From Siphonodentalium dalli (taxonomy: Eukaryota; Mollusca; Scaphopoda; Gadilida; Siphonodentaliidae), in contig CP136067.1 in the NCBI GenBank assembly GCA_032622095.1, positions 131,103,030 to 131,167,029 on the forward strand: 64,000 nt of DNA, read 5' to 3'. Numbering within the stretch: position 1 is the first letter of the stretch; every line of letters begins with the position of its first letter. The notes below the pieces were generated by a model. The model was not told the DNA's origin, ran no database searches, and saw nothing but the letters and a program-made list of their open reading frames with translations. The translations under genes were made by a program, and so were the position numbers. Of the stretch, positions 1 through 13,400 are shown in pieces.

Positions 1-39
1 TGAAGAGATTAATTAACGCGATTCAATAAATGCTTTTTC

Positions 40-415
40 AAGCCAGAACATCACCGAAATTCTCAATTAATACAGATATATGTGTGAAAATACAATCATA
101 CTTATATATTAAATTCATAAATATAAGTTGGGAAAAAATCGGTTAAATTCATAAATATAAGTTTGAAAATCACCAAAAAAATCACCAAAATTCTCAATTA
201 ATACAGATATGTGTAAAATGACAATCATAATTATATATTAAATTCATAAATATAAGTTTGAAAATCACTGAAAAAATCAGCTATATTCATAAATATAAGT
301 TTGAAAATCACCAAAAAAATCACCGAAATTCTCAATTAATACAGATATATGTGTGAAAAGACAATCATAATTATATATTAAATTCATAAATATAAGTTTG
401 AAAATTGCATATTTT
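40..415. repeat. AT-rich tandem array, unit about 135 bp
   Basis: Almost three units repeat the text around AATTCTCAATTAATACAG and AATTCATAAATATAAGTTTG. Each unit has an internal duplication of the ATTCATAAATATAAGTT segment. Nothing coding. Confidence 0.8.
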
Positions 416-420
416 AATTG

Positions 421-534
421 AGGTCCGTATGAGCCGGGGTCCGTATAAGCCAGGGTCCGTATCAGCCGGTGGTCCGTAAAAGCCAGGGTCCGTAAGAGCC
501 AGGGTCCGTAATAGCCAGGGTCCGTATAAGCCGC
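421..534. repeat. 16-bp minisatellite, seven copies
   Basis: GGTCCGTATAAGCCAG-like units repeated seven times with scattered changes at the TATAAG positions. It directly abuts the palindromic MITE at 538. Confidence 0.9.
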
Positions 535-537
535 ATA

Positions 538-741
538 CCCTCTAATTAATCGACTCCTTAACCACAGCAGAATTATGGATAACTTTTCAGGATTTAGACG
601 GAAATATGGCTTGTTGCCATTCATCGGAAAGCTCTCGAGAGCTTTTCGATGAATGGCAACAAGCCATATTTCCGACTAAATCCTGAAAAGTTACCCATAA
701 TTCTGCTGTGGTTAAGAAGTCGATTAAATAGAGCATTACTG
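538..741. mobile_element. palindromic MITE, CAGTAATGCCC family (Tc1/mariner-like), left tip lost
   Basis: Near-perfect inverted repeat centred on GAGAGCTCTCGAGAGC-like sequence at about 637. The right end reads GCATTACTG followed by TA; the left CAGTAATG tip is missing. Intact relatives are flanked by TA, as expected of the Tc1/mariner superfamily. ORFs over it are only the two arms of the palindrome. Confidence 0.8.
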
Positions 742-744
742 TAT

Positions 745-1050
745 GAGGTAAGAAAGCCCTCATGCAGTGACACAGCATGCATGTATAGGATATTACCATA
801 GTAAAGGCTAAAATCTGTGCAAAAATACATTAAAAACATCATACAAAACATTCCTAGAGTTCCGGGAAGGCGACATCAATTCTTTGGATAGAGGGATGCT
901 GATAATATGTAATTAGGGGATTCTCCTTGTTGAACACATACCCACAGTTTGACTGTTGAGTACAGGTCAAAATTAGCCCAATGCTCATCTTGTGTTGCTA
1001 GGTGATACACCAGGTCATGCTAATAGTTTATGGGTAGGTTAGATAGTAGT
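745..1050. other. no recognised feature
   Basis: Unique-looking AT-rich spacer. No exon, hairpin or repeat shared with the rest of the window was seen. Confidence 0.5.
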
Positions 1051-1137
1051 CACAATTACGCTTAAGCGCAATTGATTGCGCTTAAGCGTAATTAATTACG
1101 CTTAAGCGTAAATGCCCTATTTGCGCTTAAGCACAAT
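1051..1137. repeat. palindromic CGCTTAAGCG array
   Basis: Four or five copies of the self-complementary decamer CGCTTAAGCG (and GCGCTTAAGC variants), separated by short AATTGATT or AATTAATTA spacers. Confidence 0.75.
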
Positions 1138-1194
1138 ATGTGGCAATTCATTATTAAATGTGAATTTGGCCTCCCATATATTATATGTTTTGGG

Positions 1195-1445
1195 TTGGGA
1201 GGTAGGCCTACCACCCGGGGGTGATACGTGGTGGCTAGGAGTGTTTTTAGGTGGTATTTAGGGCGGGCCACCCACACATTCCGTTAAATCGGTCGAAATC
1301 CTTACCATTCTCGAAAATGGTCCATACCCAATTTTCACCCCTCGGGGTGGTACCACCCGCGGGGGGTGGAGGTCGGGGTGTTTCTATGTGGTATTTGGGG
1401 CGGGCCACACACCCATGCCGTCAAGTCAGCCGAAAGCGACATTTT
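1195..1445. repeat. two imperfect ~130-bp repeats rich in CCACCC/GGGTGG
   Basis: The first half (about 1,205-1,300) and second half (about 1,340-1,440) share GTGGTATTT-GGGCGGGCCAC and flanking text. Likely a decayed repeat element; no coding sense. Confidence 0.6.
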
Positions 1446-1639
1446 TGAAAATAAGGAATATATATATAGGGAAGGGAATAAGTTCCAAATGTCATGATCG
1501 TTGTGATAGCGCCATATACAAATGTCTGCCATTAGCATGAATTGTAATTCGCCAGACACAAAGAATGATGAGGCGATCAGCATAATAATTGCATTAGAAT
1601 ATCAATTGTATGGAATACTATTATGGCCACTTCCTAATG

Positions 1640-2540
1640 GCGCTTTCGGTGCGCGCCGAAAGCGACAAAAAGTGTGCAATTATTATAATAGTAACGCGCC
1701 GAAAGCGACAAATGTGCGTCGTTACGGTGCATGGCGGAATCTAGACCGTATACTATATAGATTGAAATTTGAGATATATGATGCATGTTTTTGCCGACTG
1801 GCCCACAAAATGACTCGTTCCCAATCTACATGTTACCAATGTCAACAGTCATGGCAAATTTCACAATGATCCGACCAAAGTTACAACCTGTAGCCTATGC
1901 CAATGGCAATTGTCGACGGACGTACTTATGTTCGCAAACCACAGTGATTGGCGATGGGTATACCAAACCATGGCAAATTGGCAATATCTCAACTTGAATT
2001 TTCATATTCAGCAGCTTGAGCTAAAATGCATGCTGAAATAGAGTCTTACATATCAAATTATGCAGCTTCTCATGTCTCAGTCATAAATAATGATAATCCT
2101 ATTTATTCGAACAACGTATTCGGAAACACAAATGAATAGTACAACCACCGGTCCCTGGCACAAAATGGTCATAATACTAAAAGTACATATATATATCAGA
2201 CACAGGGGTCCCTGGGGGTCCGGAATTTTTTGTTATTATATTATTTTTAGGGTCACATTCCCCACTTTAAAGAAATAACACCAAGCTTGGTGAAAATGGC
2301 TTCAAAGTCACAATTTTTTCAAAATACCAAATGTGTTGACAGGACTGCCCCTTCCTTAAATAATAATAGTCTTTAAAACTAACATCCATAAAATGGGATA
2401 AAGCAAAACAAGTTTTAAAAATCCATTCCCAAATTCCAAAAAATGATCGATTTTTTAATAATCTGCCGATCTGCCCGTCCGTTTGATCGCCTATATATAG
2501 CAACAGTTATAAACATTATCAGCGCCCTTAATCCCCGGGT
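1640..2540. repeat. direct duplication, copy 1
   Basis: From about 1,738 this text is repeated at about 2,812-3,597 with few changes, including the segments TTGCCGACTGGCCCACAAAA, CTCATGTCTCAG and the AT-rich tail up to CCTTAATCCCCGGGTT. The middle ends with CTTGAGCTAAAA and is related to the Helentron-like family at 31.5 kb. The start carries GCGCCGAAAGCGACAAA motifs. Confidence 0.8.
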
Positions 2541-2633
2541 TGGAATATCATTGGTGTGGAATACTATTAGGAACATTAGGAAACATATATCTCAAATTTC
2601 AATCTATATATAGTATACGGGCTAGATGCCGCC

Positions 2634-2808
2634 ACCGAAAACGACAAAATGTGCGATATTAACGCATGTTTCGACGCGCAGAAAGCGACAAAAAGTGCGC
2701 CATTAGTAACGCGCCGAAAGCGACAAAATGTGCGTCGTTACGGCGCACGTTTTGTCGCTTTCGGCGCGCCGAAACATGCGCTAATATCGCACATTTTGAC
2801 GCTTTCGG
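2634..2808. repeat. 175-bp hairpin of GCCGAAAGCGAC repeats
   Basis: The left arm (ACCGAAAACGACAAAATGTG onward) is mirrored by the right arm ending CACATTTTGACGCTTTCGGT. A nested inner hairpin is centred at about 2,742 in TGTGCGTCGTTACGGCGCAC. Overlapping ORFs on both strands are products of this symmetry. Confidence 0.8.
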
Positions 2809-2809
2809 T

Positions 2810-3597
2810 GCATGGCGGAATCTAGCCCGTATACTATATAGATTGAAATTTGAGATATATGATGCATGTTTTTGCCGACTGGCCCACAAAATGACTCGTT
2901 CCCAATCTATATGTTACCAATTCCAACAGTCTCATAATGATCCGACCAAAGTTACAACCTGTAGCCTATGCCAATGGAAATTGTCGACGGACGTACTTGT
3001 GTTCGGAAACCACTGGCGATGGATACCAACCCATGGAAAATTGGCAATATCTCAACTTGAATTTTCATATTCAGCAGCTTGAGCTAAAATGCATTCTGAA
3101 ATAGCGTTTTATTTATCAAATTATGCAGCTTCTCATGTCTCAGCCACAAATAATGATAATCCTATTTATTCGAACAACGTATTCGGAAACACACATGAAT
3201 AGTACTACCACTGGCCCCTGGCACAAATTGGTCATAATACTAAAAGTACATATATATAAGACACAGGGGTCCGGGAATTTTTTTTATTATATTATTTTTA
3301 GGGTCAAATTCCCCATTTTAAAGAAATAACACCAAGCTTGGTGAAAATGGCTTCAAAATCAATTTTTTTTCAAAATACCAAATTTGTTGACAGGACTGCC
3401 CCTTCCTTAAATATTATAATAGTCTTCAACACTAACATCCATAAAATAGGATGAAGCAAAACAAATTGTAAAAATCTATTCCCAAATTCAAAAACATTTC
3501 GATTTTTTTTTTAATCTGCCGATCTGCCACTCCGTTTGATCGCCTATATATAGCCAAAGTCATAAACATTATTAGCGCCCTTAATCCCCGGGTTACG
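2810..3597. repeat. direct duplication, copy 2
   Basis: Second copy of the unit at about 1,738-2,540, in the same orientation. It lacks a short piece around the ATGGCAAATTTCACAATGAT part of copy 1 and has small indels. Confidence 0.8.
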
Positions 3598-3599
3598 TG

Positions 3600-5420
3600 T
3601 ATGATATGACCCTATGACCACATTTTCAGAGGGGTTAAGTCGTTTTGTCGCCTTTTTCCGGACAGACACACGAACTCAATTTATTTTTATTAGTAAAGGT
3701 TAGTGCTAATGTCACTACATGTATATATTTGCACGCGTGACACCCCGTCAACAACCCCGCCATCGCTAATGTACGTCCCTAACCTCGGCACAGAAACTGA
3801 CCAACATCCCGCGTCTGGACGTCGCCTTGATATGAATCTTGAAAGCATAATTTCGAGTTTTACTATACGAGTATAGGCTGCACTTTCAAGAATGAACAGT
3901 CCGTAGCTGCAGGTAAAATAAAGTCCATCCTGATTACGATGCGGCAAACTAACTTCATTTATATTATTCGATTAATACAAGCCATTACTCTTTTCATCAT
4001 TACTATCAATAAAACACGAATTATGCATGCACGCAAGAAACAGGTCTGTTGTGACAAACGCATGGCCAAATAGCCTGTCTCTTTGAAAAGCCGACGAAAT
4101 TCCTAACAGATGTACATCGTTTAGGAATTTCGTCTGCTTTCCCAAGAGACATACGCATCGTACTCCGGTATCAGGCTATAGCTATTAGGAGGCCATGCAG
4201 TAAGCTCGTACTGCGAGAAGCACACTCGATTAATTATCTTCATCCGGGCACTCTGAACCAACGGGGCCCGCTTCTTGGTTATATCGCAATAATCAAAGTG
4301 CCCCTTTAATGTTGATATGTATATGTGTTAAACATGTTTGGTTTTTTTATTATTATTTTAAATGTTCAAGGGGACATTGCACTTATACATGTATAGTTCC
4401 TCTCATAGCAGTATATTAATCAGTTTATTGTCCTGCAATGTGGTAATATAATGTCAATGTTACAAGATATTACACAATCATTTGAGTAAATAAATTCCAG
4501 TAATGCTCATTACCTGAAAACATATATGAAACTGAAAGCAAAGCATTTCCTTCAAGTTCAGACGTGTATGTTTTACTAACCATAGCTTCATGGTCACTAG
4601 TCTATTAGAAATGTCATTAACGCCACCGGTGTATACTGTTGGGCAAATTTTTAGAAATCTGTGCACCTATGGGGATTTTATAAATAGATAATTGTTTTTT
4701 CCGGTTATTTTGGGACGCGTTAAAGTTGTACTGCGACCCAGAGTCCGGTAAAAGCTGTAGTTGGAATGTCCAAATTCGTGAAAGTTCTATTGACTATGCT
4801 GATGATTTGAGAAGCTTTATTGTTTTAGGATATTGTAGAAAGTCTAATCTGGCAGTGTCAAATTGAGCTTTTGCGATGGGATATCTCGCAGGACAACACA
4901 TTTCGGGTTTTCGTGGGGTGTGTATTCGCTGGATCTCTTATAGTTGCAGTATGTAACCATTATATATGACCGCGTTAATTGCTTTCGACGTTTAGGTATA
5001 AACAATGGCTGGGCCATGCACTCTTGGCGGGAACACAATACCTCCGATTTTTGATCCGCATTTAGAAGCTTTCTGGTGTGGTGAATGAGAAACATGCAGT
5101 AATAATCCGTAGTTGTTTGTAATAATTTGAAGGATTAGTTGTTTTAACGGAATTCTGAGGCGGTGCATTCATGTAACCAATATATTTTATATTATAATTT
5201 ATATTTATGGCTAATAATATGATCTTGGTGACGTTACCATTTCTGACTATGGTTTTCTTGTTACCATTGTGTGAGTTATAATATAGATGTAGAGGGCGCA
5301 TGTTGTATCGACGGGCCGATTGAGCTGACATTTGATAACTATAGTCACTCCCATATGATAACTGCACATGTCAATCTACAATCCAGACATGGTCAGCATC
5401 ATGCGTTTTGAATATCGAAT
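3600..5420. other. spacer with one small hairpin
   Basis: No gene recognised. At about 4,090-4,140 a hairpin pairs GACGAAATTCCTAA with TTAGGAATTTCGTC around a 17-nt loop, with partly paired flanks. ORFs of 60-100 codons here show no family resemblance. Confidence 0.5.
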
Positions 5421-5423
5421 ACC

Positions 5424-6530
5424 AGCCTGTTCTCCCGAAAACAAGCACATTATCTGCTAATAATAGAACTTATTTTATGTAGATAATCTGCTTAGAATTG
5501 CTTCATATTGAGTCGATAATCTGCTGAAAATAAGACCATTTTGTCACATTGCCCTGCATTGTCGACTCGTAATGAGGCGATTCAAACAGATTATGTGCGG
5601 ACAATGACACAAATAAGCAAACTCACGACTTTTCAGGTGAACGCTCTTTATCTGTGTTTTCAATGTGGCCAGCGCCATGCATAAAACGAAATACCTGATA
5701 TGACTCCATTATCTGCTTATTTCAGATTCAAATAATAACATTATGTACGTATTTCGCATTATACGACAATTTATGTGCGTATTTCTGCGATTTTTTGTTA
5801 GCTGAAATTTTATTTCACGTTCGATATTCAGATATTCATTCGAGATTCGCGTGAAGTTAGTTCGACGTTGGATATACTATATTCGGGACTTAAAATTTAA
5901 AAAAAAGAGTAATTTCCTTTTATGCATGAGGGGTGCGCCATGAGTCCAATTCGTGCACCAGCCTATTCTCCCGAAAACAAGCACATTATCTGCTAATAAT
6001 AGAACATATTTTAGGTAGATAATCTTCTTAGAATTGACTCATTTTAAGTCGATAATGTGCTGAAAATAAGACCGTATTTGTCACATTGTCGATTCATAAT
6101 GAGGCGATTCTAAGCACATTATGTGAGGACAATGACACAAAAAAGCCAACTCACGACTGTTCAGGTGTACGCTCTTTAGCTGTGTTTTCACTGTGGCCAG
6201 CGCCATGCATAAAACGAAATACCCGATATGACTCCATTATCTGCTTATTTCAGAATCAAATAATCACATTATGTACCTATTTAACATTATAGGACAATTT
6301 ATTTGCGTATTTCTGCGAGCAGATGTTGCTATAATAACACAGATGGACTGAAAATTTCGGATAACATATCGAAAAACAAATCGCAGAAATAGGCCTATAC
6401 TATAATATGTGTTTTCACCGTGGCCCGCGCCACAAAACGAAATAACGGATATGACTCCATTATCTGCTTATTTCAGAACAAAATAATCTGATGTAGGCCT
6501 ACGTATTGCACATTCTAGGTCGATTACCGA
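5424..6530. repeat. ~540-bp-spaced direct repeats (two and a half copies)
   Basis: The segment beginning CCAGCCTGTTCTCCCGAAAA at 5,424 recurs from about 5,962, and part of it (TATGACTCCATTATCTGCTT) again near 6,450. Recurrent words are ATTATCTGCT and ATGTGCGTATTTCTGCGA. Non-coding; possibly a decayed mobile element of unknown class. Confidence 0.75.
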
Positions 6531-7449
6531 TATGTGCGTATATTATCAGCCCAGTGTATTTCAAGGGGCTTTGAACAACACAAACCTGGATTCATTTCTG
6601 CATCAAAAAAGTTCACCATCAATGTCATTTAAAATCAAACTGTCGTAAAATTACCATAACAACTAGCTGATCAATAACCGTCATATTAATAATTCAGTGA
6701 CGCAGATGATATCAAAATTACAAACAGATGCTTGCAGCCTTGCAAGTTGCAACATACTCGTGCTCGCTGCAAACATGAATAAACTCGCACAGGGTGACTC
6801 CCAACATCGCAGGGGATGCCAGACGCCGACAGGTAGATGACAAAAAGGAGCTCTCTACGAGCTGTATTCCTCGAGATATCGGCCGTTCCACGCAATTTGA
6901 AATTCTGTTCGCACTGATGGTCATTCCATTCCATATTCCACCCCATCCCGCATATTGTCAGCGAACACTCATTAGTACCACAATTTTACCAACTATTTTA
7001 TCATTATTGCAGTTTTACCTGGTTTTATTTGACTTATTTTTACTTCCATTATTTTATATACCCAATATAATGGGGTGCTCCTCACTTAAAGGAGGGAAAT
7101 CCACAACAAGCAAGCATGCCACGTCTCGTCAATGATTCCAAGCCTGGAGCCGTTATACAAGCCCACGGAGAACATGTGTGCGATAGCATTGTAACTAAGG
7201 ATTGACTAAGCTGTAGTGAAGCTTAACCAGACAGTGATCATGATATTAATTTTTTGTTTTTACCCCACGAAATAAGGCGTCGTGTGATGTAATAACGGTA
7301 CAGATTTGCCATGGTATGAAAATATAAATTTCCAGAACTTCCGGTTTTTTTTATTACCGAAAAAATAAAGTCTGAACAAAACGTGAAATTTCAACATTAC
7401 TACAGCACATTATGCAATAGGAGATACAACTACGAGAATAAACGGAACA
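6530..7449. other. 5' flank of HIKESHI
   Basis: Presumed promoter and 5' UTR region. I see no clear TATA box or repeat. An ORF at 6,794-7,135 has no recognisable domain. Transcription start cannot be placed from sequence alone. Confidence 0.4.
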
Positions 7450-7479
7450 ATGTTTGGAATGGTTATATCAGGCCGACTG
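7450..7479 (+). CDS. HIKESHI: HIKESHI coding exon 1 (start codon)
   Basis: Ten codons, [10 protein letters not shown], followed by donor GTGGGT; phase 0 end. The start has A at -3. A longer ORF in another frame covers this exon and hides it. Identification rests on near identity with the conserved Hikeshi N-terminus and on exact phase fit to exon 2. Confidence 0.93.
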
Positions 7480-10400
7480 GTGGGTACAACATTTCGCCTA
7501 TTTTGATGAATAAAATAAACATGTTCCCTAATTTCGAGCATTTGGTAGGCCTACTCAAGGAAGATAACTGAATATTGCCTTTATTGTGTGCTTTGGAAAC
7601 ACAAGTGATTATCAGGTCTGTGAAATGTGAAAATTCAGCTATAGATTATACCCTCCAGGCGGTAAGTGTTATGCTACATGACAAATTTGGGAAAATAGGC
7701 AATATCTGGGATTAAATACGACAGGTGTTTTTTGGGCTGACTTCTGTACAGTGCCATCCGCCTCCCCCAAGCTCACCCACCCTGAGTTTATCATTTCTTA
7801 TACGTTTTGCGAAGTTTGAGCCTTTGTGGTGTAAATCTTTAAATGCCCGTTATTTCGTAAAAGTAATATTTAACGAAATAACGGACATCTTAGAGTTATC
7901 TCTCACTTCAAAACATAAACATTGGGCGCTGTCGTATCTAATCCCATACTATGTCGGAAAATATGCATCGAAAACACTTTACCACTCTCATAATCAAAAT
8001 TCTAAAAGTAGGGACATTACCTCCCTCGAGATGTCGCTCGTAAGCTGACTTCCGGTATTCTAAAAAAGGCAACCCAACCATGGATCCGGAGTGGGGTGTT
8101 GCAATCTATGGAATCACATGACACTCGATCTTTCTAGATCTTTTTGGATTTCGCGCTAAAACGTAAGCTGAATAAATAAGCTATCATTTAATATTGCTCA
8201 AATAAACCACCGGGATCAATTAGAACCTGATAAAAGAATTGGATAAAAAGTTATATTTGAGACAGAAAAAAAAAAAAATTACCTGCCGCGCTCTCACCGG
8301 CTACGCGGAATAAAGAATTTTTCGAAAATTAGGCGGACACTGTAATTGGTCCAATCCGAACTTCACATGGATAAAAACTAATATTTTAGAGTACTGGTTT
8401 AACAAAAATTATAGCGGCTATAAATAGACAAATTAGTATGGCAAGCCGAAGGGGGTATAATTCACTGAATAGTTGTCACTTCCGCTTTTGAAATCCTGAA
8501 GCAAACCACGTTTACGACGGGACGCTTTTTACGAAGCAAAAGCTATATTAATGGAATATTAACAATATATTTCACTTGTTTGTTTTGTGGTAGGTGAAGG
8601 TAAACATTGAATACGTATATTCTGAGTGCCATGACCTTGTTCCCATTGCCTCCGACACAACTTATCAATTGTTGTCATTGCTGATTGCCGTTATCAGTTT
8701 TACTACGGTAGTTACCTGAGTACCTGGTCAAAACAGCTGATCGCTACAGGTGTTAGATTAGATTAGATTTTATTTTGATAGCATTCATATGTATACATGT
8801 TGACAGTGCAGTGTTACAGAAAATAGTATAACTTTATGGGTATATAAACTGTGTTTATTACTGTTTAACATACCCTGCTGGACAAAACAAGTGTCCACTT
8901 AACTGCGGTGCAGTTAACGTTGCCACCGCGGCCGAAATGCAACTACACTGTGGCTCCACCGGCTAACTACAGTTGGGCCGCGGTGCAATTGCCATTCGGC
9001 ATGGTGTAGTTGCCACTGTATACTTTCATCAAACTGAAAAAAGACAATACAAACCAGAAATCTAACCACGGTGTACATGCCATTCGATCGCGAGGGTAGT
9101 TGCGTTTCGGCCGCAGTGAACTTGCCGTTTAGCCGCAGTGTACTTGCCGTTTTGTCCAGTGGGGTCAGGTGGGGTAAGTAAAATTTGTTTTCTATAGATT
9201 ATACTGTAACTGTGATGTATAGGTAATAATCTCATTTAAGGCTGTGATGTGTAACAGTAAGAGCACAGAATATTGAAAATCAGTTGGGTGCACTCACTGC
9301 ACTGTCACATGACTGAATGTTATCAGGATAACATAATAAGCAGGTCAATGCCCATTTATTTTCAATATGGTCCCCAGTGTTCTCAGGGGGACACAGTTTT
9401 TAGTTAATTAAGGGGGAGGTCAAGTGACACATTTTGAACTTCATATTCTTGGAGTTCTAAAGAAGTGAAAGGCCATATTATCAAGATCAAATCAAGGACA
9501 TTCAATAAAGTGAGCTGGAGTCTCATTCATATAACTTAGCTGCAGCTAGATCATGCCATGAATCTCTACTAATGCTAACGTCTACGGGCGTTAGCATTAT
9601 TAGAGATTCATGGCATGATCTAAGCTGCAGCATGCTGTGTCATTCTGAAGGCTGCATTTCAGATACATACATGTATACATTATTCGCAAAATGTTGCAAT
9701 TTTCTTTCGATTTTTCATGTTGTCCGCCACTTTCCCCTCATGGCACATTCATTACTGACAATTAATTCCATCAGTTTCATCATATTTCAACAGAATATAA
9801 CCTTAGGTAAGAAAAGGACACAATATTACCTAACTGAATGAATCCTGGTGTGTTCTATGTCATGGGTTCGACTTTGGGGCATTTCTCGAAATATGAATTT
9901 CTCATATCTTAAAACTGAAATTGTTTCAAAGTCAAATTTTCTAACTTAGACAAATTCTAAGTTGTGAAACTCAATCAAATGGTTTTGTTTATGTTCTAAA
10001 TTACTACAATATGCAAAATATATTTTTTTTAAATCTCAAAAACGAAAAAGCATGTTTAATATGTTGCGAAAGTCAGGTCTGGGTAGACACTACGCCGCAA
10101 ACATGTCCAGTCCAAAATTCCCATTTTAGCGGCTTGTCGTCTCCATTGGCCTGCTGAGTGTTATCTAAACAGAAAAAAATATACTCCCAAATAACAACAA
10201 AATGCTATTTTGGCATCGCTAAATTCACCTTGGGACCTTATTCTTCTTAGGCTTCATCTCCTCTGGAAAGTATCTTTATTATCAAATAAACAAGTTTTTA
10301 GTTTCTTTAGAAACTTCTTTAGAAAGCAGTAGAAAGTCTATTTTATTTTAGTTTACTTTCTGTATATCCCCAAATTGGCAGACAACACAATGCATAACCG

Positions 10401-13400
10401 AGGTGCATATCTTCATCTTCAGCATCTGGGAACTTAAATCTGAGTCTAGGTCTCCCATGTAGCAGATGAGGCCATGCATAATGAGGTCCTCAGATGATGA
10501 ATCTGGTGATCTGCTGTTCCCAAATGGCAAGAGACCTGTTGCCAGAATAATGTCTTGCGAGAGAAGTAAAACTTACTGTAGTTTATGAATTTGTTGAACC
10601 AATGTTAACAGATAATAAACTTATATGATTCATCAGAATGTTTAGACAATCCACTCAAAACCCAAACATTTTAGACAATACTTACATGTATATTGCAGGT
10701 CCAGACAGACTTTCAGCAAGTTGGAGAAACCCAGTTCCTTGTGAGTTTACCTGAAGCTGATAAGATAAACCACATAGTTATCTTTCTGACAGGTACCACG
10801 CCATTCCCAGAAGGATTTGGTGGCTCAGGTGAGTGATAAATATGTCCTTGCTGAACTCCATCGGCTAATATGTGAATCAGTACTTACTTTGGCATAATTG
10901 CCCCCAACATTACAGGACTATAGTAATGACACCCAGTCCATCAATCCGGAACTTTGTCCGAGCACATATATCAACCAGCATGTGAATCTGCGTACCTGCG
11001 ATTTTGAGTTCAGTCAAACTCATTTTGGCAGAGTTATTGCTCTTTTTTTACATAGAATCATACATCCTGGGACGCATCTTTTGTCCGAGCCATTTTTCAA
11101 CATAGAAATGTTTTATGTTTTTGTGTTTACCCATACCATAGTATGGTAAACAGTGTCATTATCCGGATTGACCACTCGTCGTTTGTCCGTCCGTCCGTCT
11201 GTAGACACTTTACATGTAATGCGATAACTCAAACATTTTCTATCTGATCAAAACCAATTTTTTTATATGGGTTATGGCCCTTTGACATATAATTCACACA
11301 TGCTTCGATAAATCAACCATTTTTCATCTGATAGGAACCAAATTTGGTATGTGAGTTTCTCAACTCAAAATACAGAACGAGTTTGAATATGGGTTAGATC
11401 CAATTTGTTATACCAGAGATATGGCCCTTTTTCAACTAAGAATTATCCAGATTATAACCCAAGTAACTTACAATTAATGAATAGCTGCTTCTCTGTGAGA
11501 AACAATATGGTTTATTCAGAGTTATTTATAGCCCTCATGTTAGCTCTATATAAGAGACACAGATTAGTGAATTATTGGATAAATTGATTTAGCTATCTTT
11601 TTAACCACAACTTCGCCATGTGAATTTATTTAACTAGACCAATGGAGCTCTCTAAGTCCTTGGATGATGGGACTACATTGGATCAAACAGGCCAGATATA
11701 GGTGATTTAACCTCTTTTACCCATTCCATGTCTTTCAACCTTTTCTATTAAATAAATAACTATATTATTTTGATATCTCACATGGCAGTTTGCAACAACA
11801 TGAATAGAACTGCTTACACTATGATAGTGGTGACAGGCTCTAGAGTTTAGATGTTATATTAACCCTTCTATTTTGACTCATACATTCCAATAATTTGTGT
11901 TATTACTGGTTATTATGTACATTTGTCATATACTACTTTAGATCATAACAGTATACTCTATAATTCAACATTAAAAGATTATGATTCTGATCATAACAAT
12001 TTACTATCGCCAAGGGATGGGTTAAACATCTGCCGATCGTGATCGGCCTCTCATTTATTCTAGAGTTATTGACCCTTTCTCGTCACATATTCAAAATGTG
12101 CAACATACATGTATTTAGTAAATATGCACTTTGTATCATATTGGTGTAATCAATTCCTCCTACAGTTTGTAGTATAGAGATCTGAAACCCATAAATCCTT
12201 CAAACCTACCACCTTCGTCGGTGGACATTTTGATCAGCGACCTTTTATTTATATTTCCTGTTGTCATTTTTATTGCAACAAAATAATGCTAACCACTGTC
12301 AACTATGGTATCAAATTTTCCAAAAGTTGCTATTTATCAACATTTAGTTCAACAAAATATGGCTGTGTTATCACTAAAGTATCACAAAATTTGACCGTAC
12401 TACCACTTGATTTTAGAGTTATCCATCTTCATCCGTAATTTTGTCCGAAACCCTTCGTTTGACCACGTGTTTCTGGGCCACTTATTATTACACATCTCGA
12501 GAAATAACAAACTTCAAAAATCGATAGCTGATCACTCTGAGCTTTGATGGGTGGGTTCCTCGACTCAAATCAAATATTTTTTACCACAGAAGCCAAAGAA
12601 ATAGTAATTTAGGAGCATCTGATCAGATTGAGTACTTGACAAGCTTTTTAAAAATAACATTTAGATACCAATTTTATTCGTTATCCACCATAAATTTGTT
12701 AGCTGGTTGCACTTTTAGAACACCGGAACAGCTCCCCTCATGAAAGGGTTAATGTATATCTCATATTGTGCAGGATTGAAGAAATTTTATCTGGATGTTC
12801 AATGAAAGTTCATGGTTGAGGTACTCCGTGTTCTCCAAATTAATTAAATGTGACCCGCCATATCAAATCCAGTCGGAAGTCGGGATTTTTTTACCCTGTG
12901 CCAATGCATTCTCTTATATATGCGAGTCGACCATAGGTCGCCTCGCATATATAAGAGAATGCATTGGCCTAACAATTTTTTATCATGTTTTTTAAATAAA
13001 TGTTTCTTACAATTTTTAGGACATAAAATAAAAAACAGCCATTACCCTGCAGGGAGCCCCACACATATATAGAAGCATATAGAAGAGTGTCGTCTGCTCA
13101 TGTTTGTCTGGGGCTCTGTATGGGTGAAATTATAAAATTGTTAAAGAATACAAGAACAAATTATTAAAATTGTAAAAAATTGTTAGGCCAATGCATTCTC
13201 TTATATATGCGAGGCGACCTATGGTCGACTCGCATATATAAGAGAATGCATTGGCACAGGGTAAAAAAATCCCGACTTCCGACTGGATTTGATATGGCGG
13301 GTCACAAATGTGTTCTCCAAATTAATTAAATGTATACATGCCAGATACTGCAAATTGTACGAGATTGAAGGAATTTTATCTTAATCTTCATGCATGTACA

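Noticed and set aside
2666-3082. 138-codon + strand ORF
   Set aside because: It spans the GCCGAAAGC hairpin and repeat copy 2; its protein shows repeat-derived FRRAE/KATKCA words and is mirrored by a - strand ORF.
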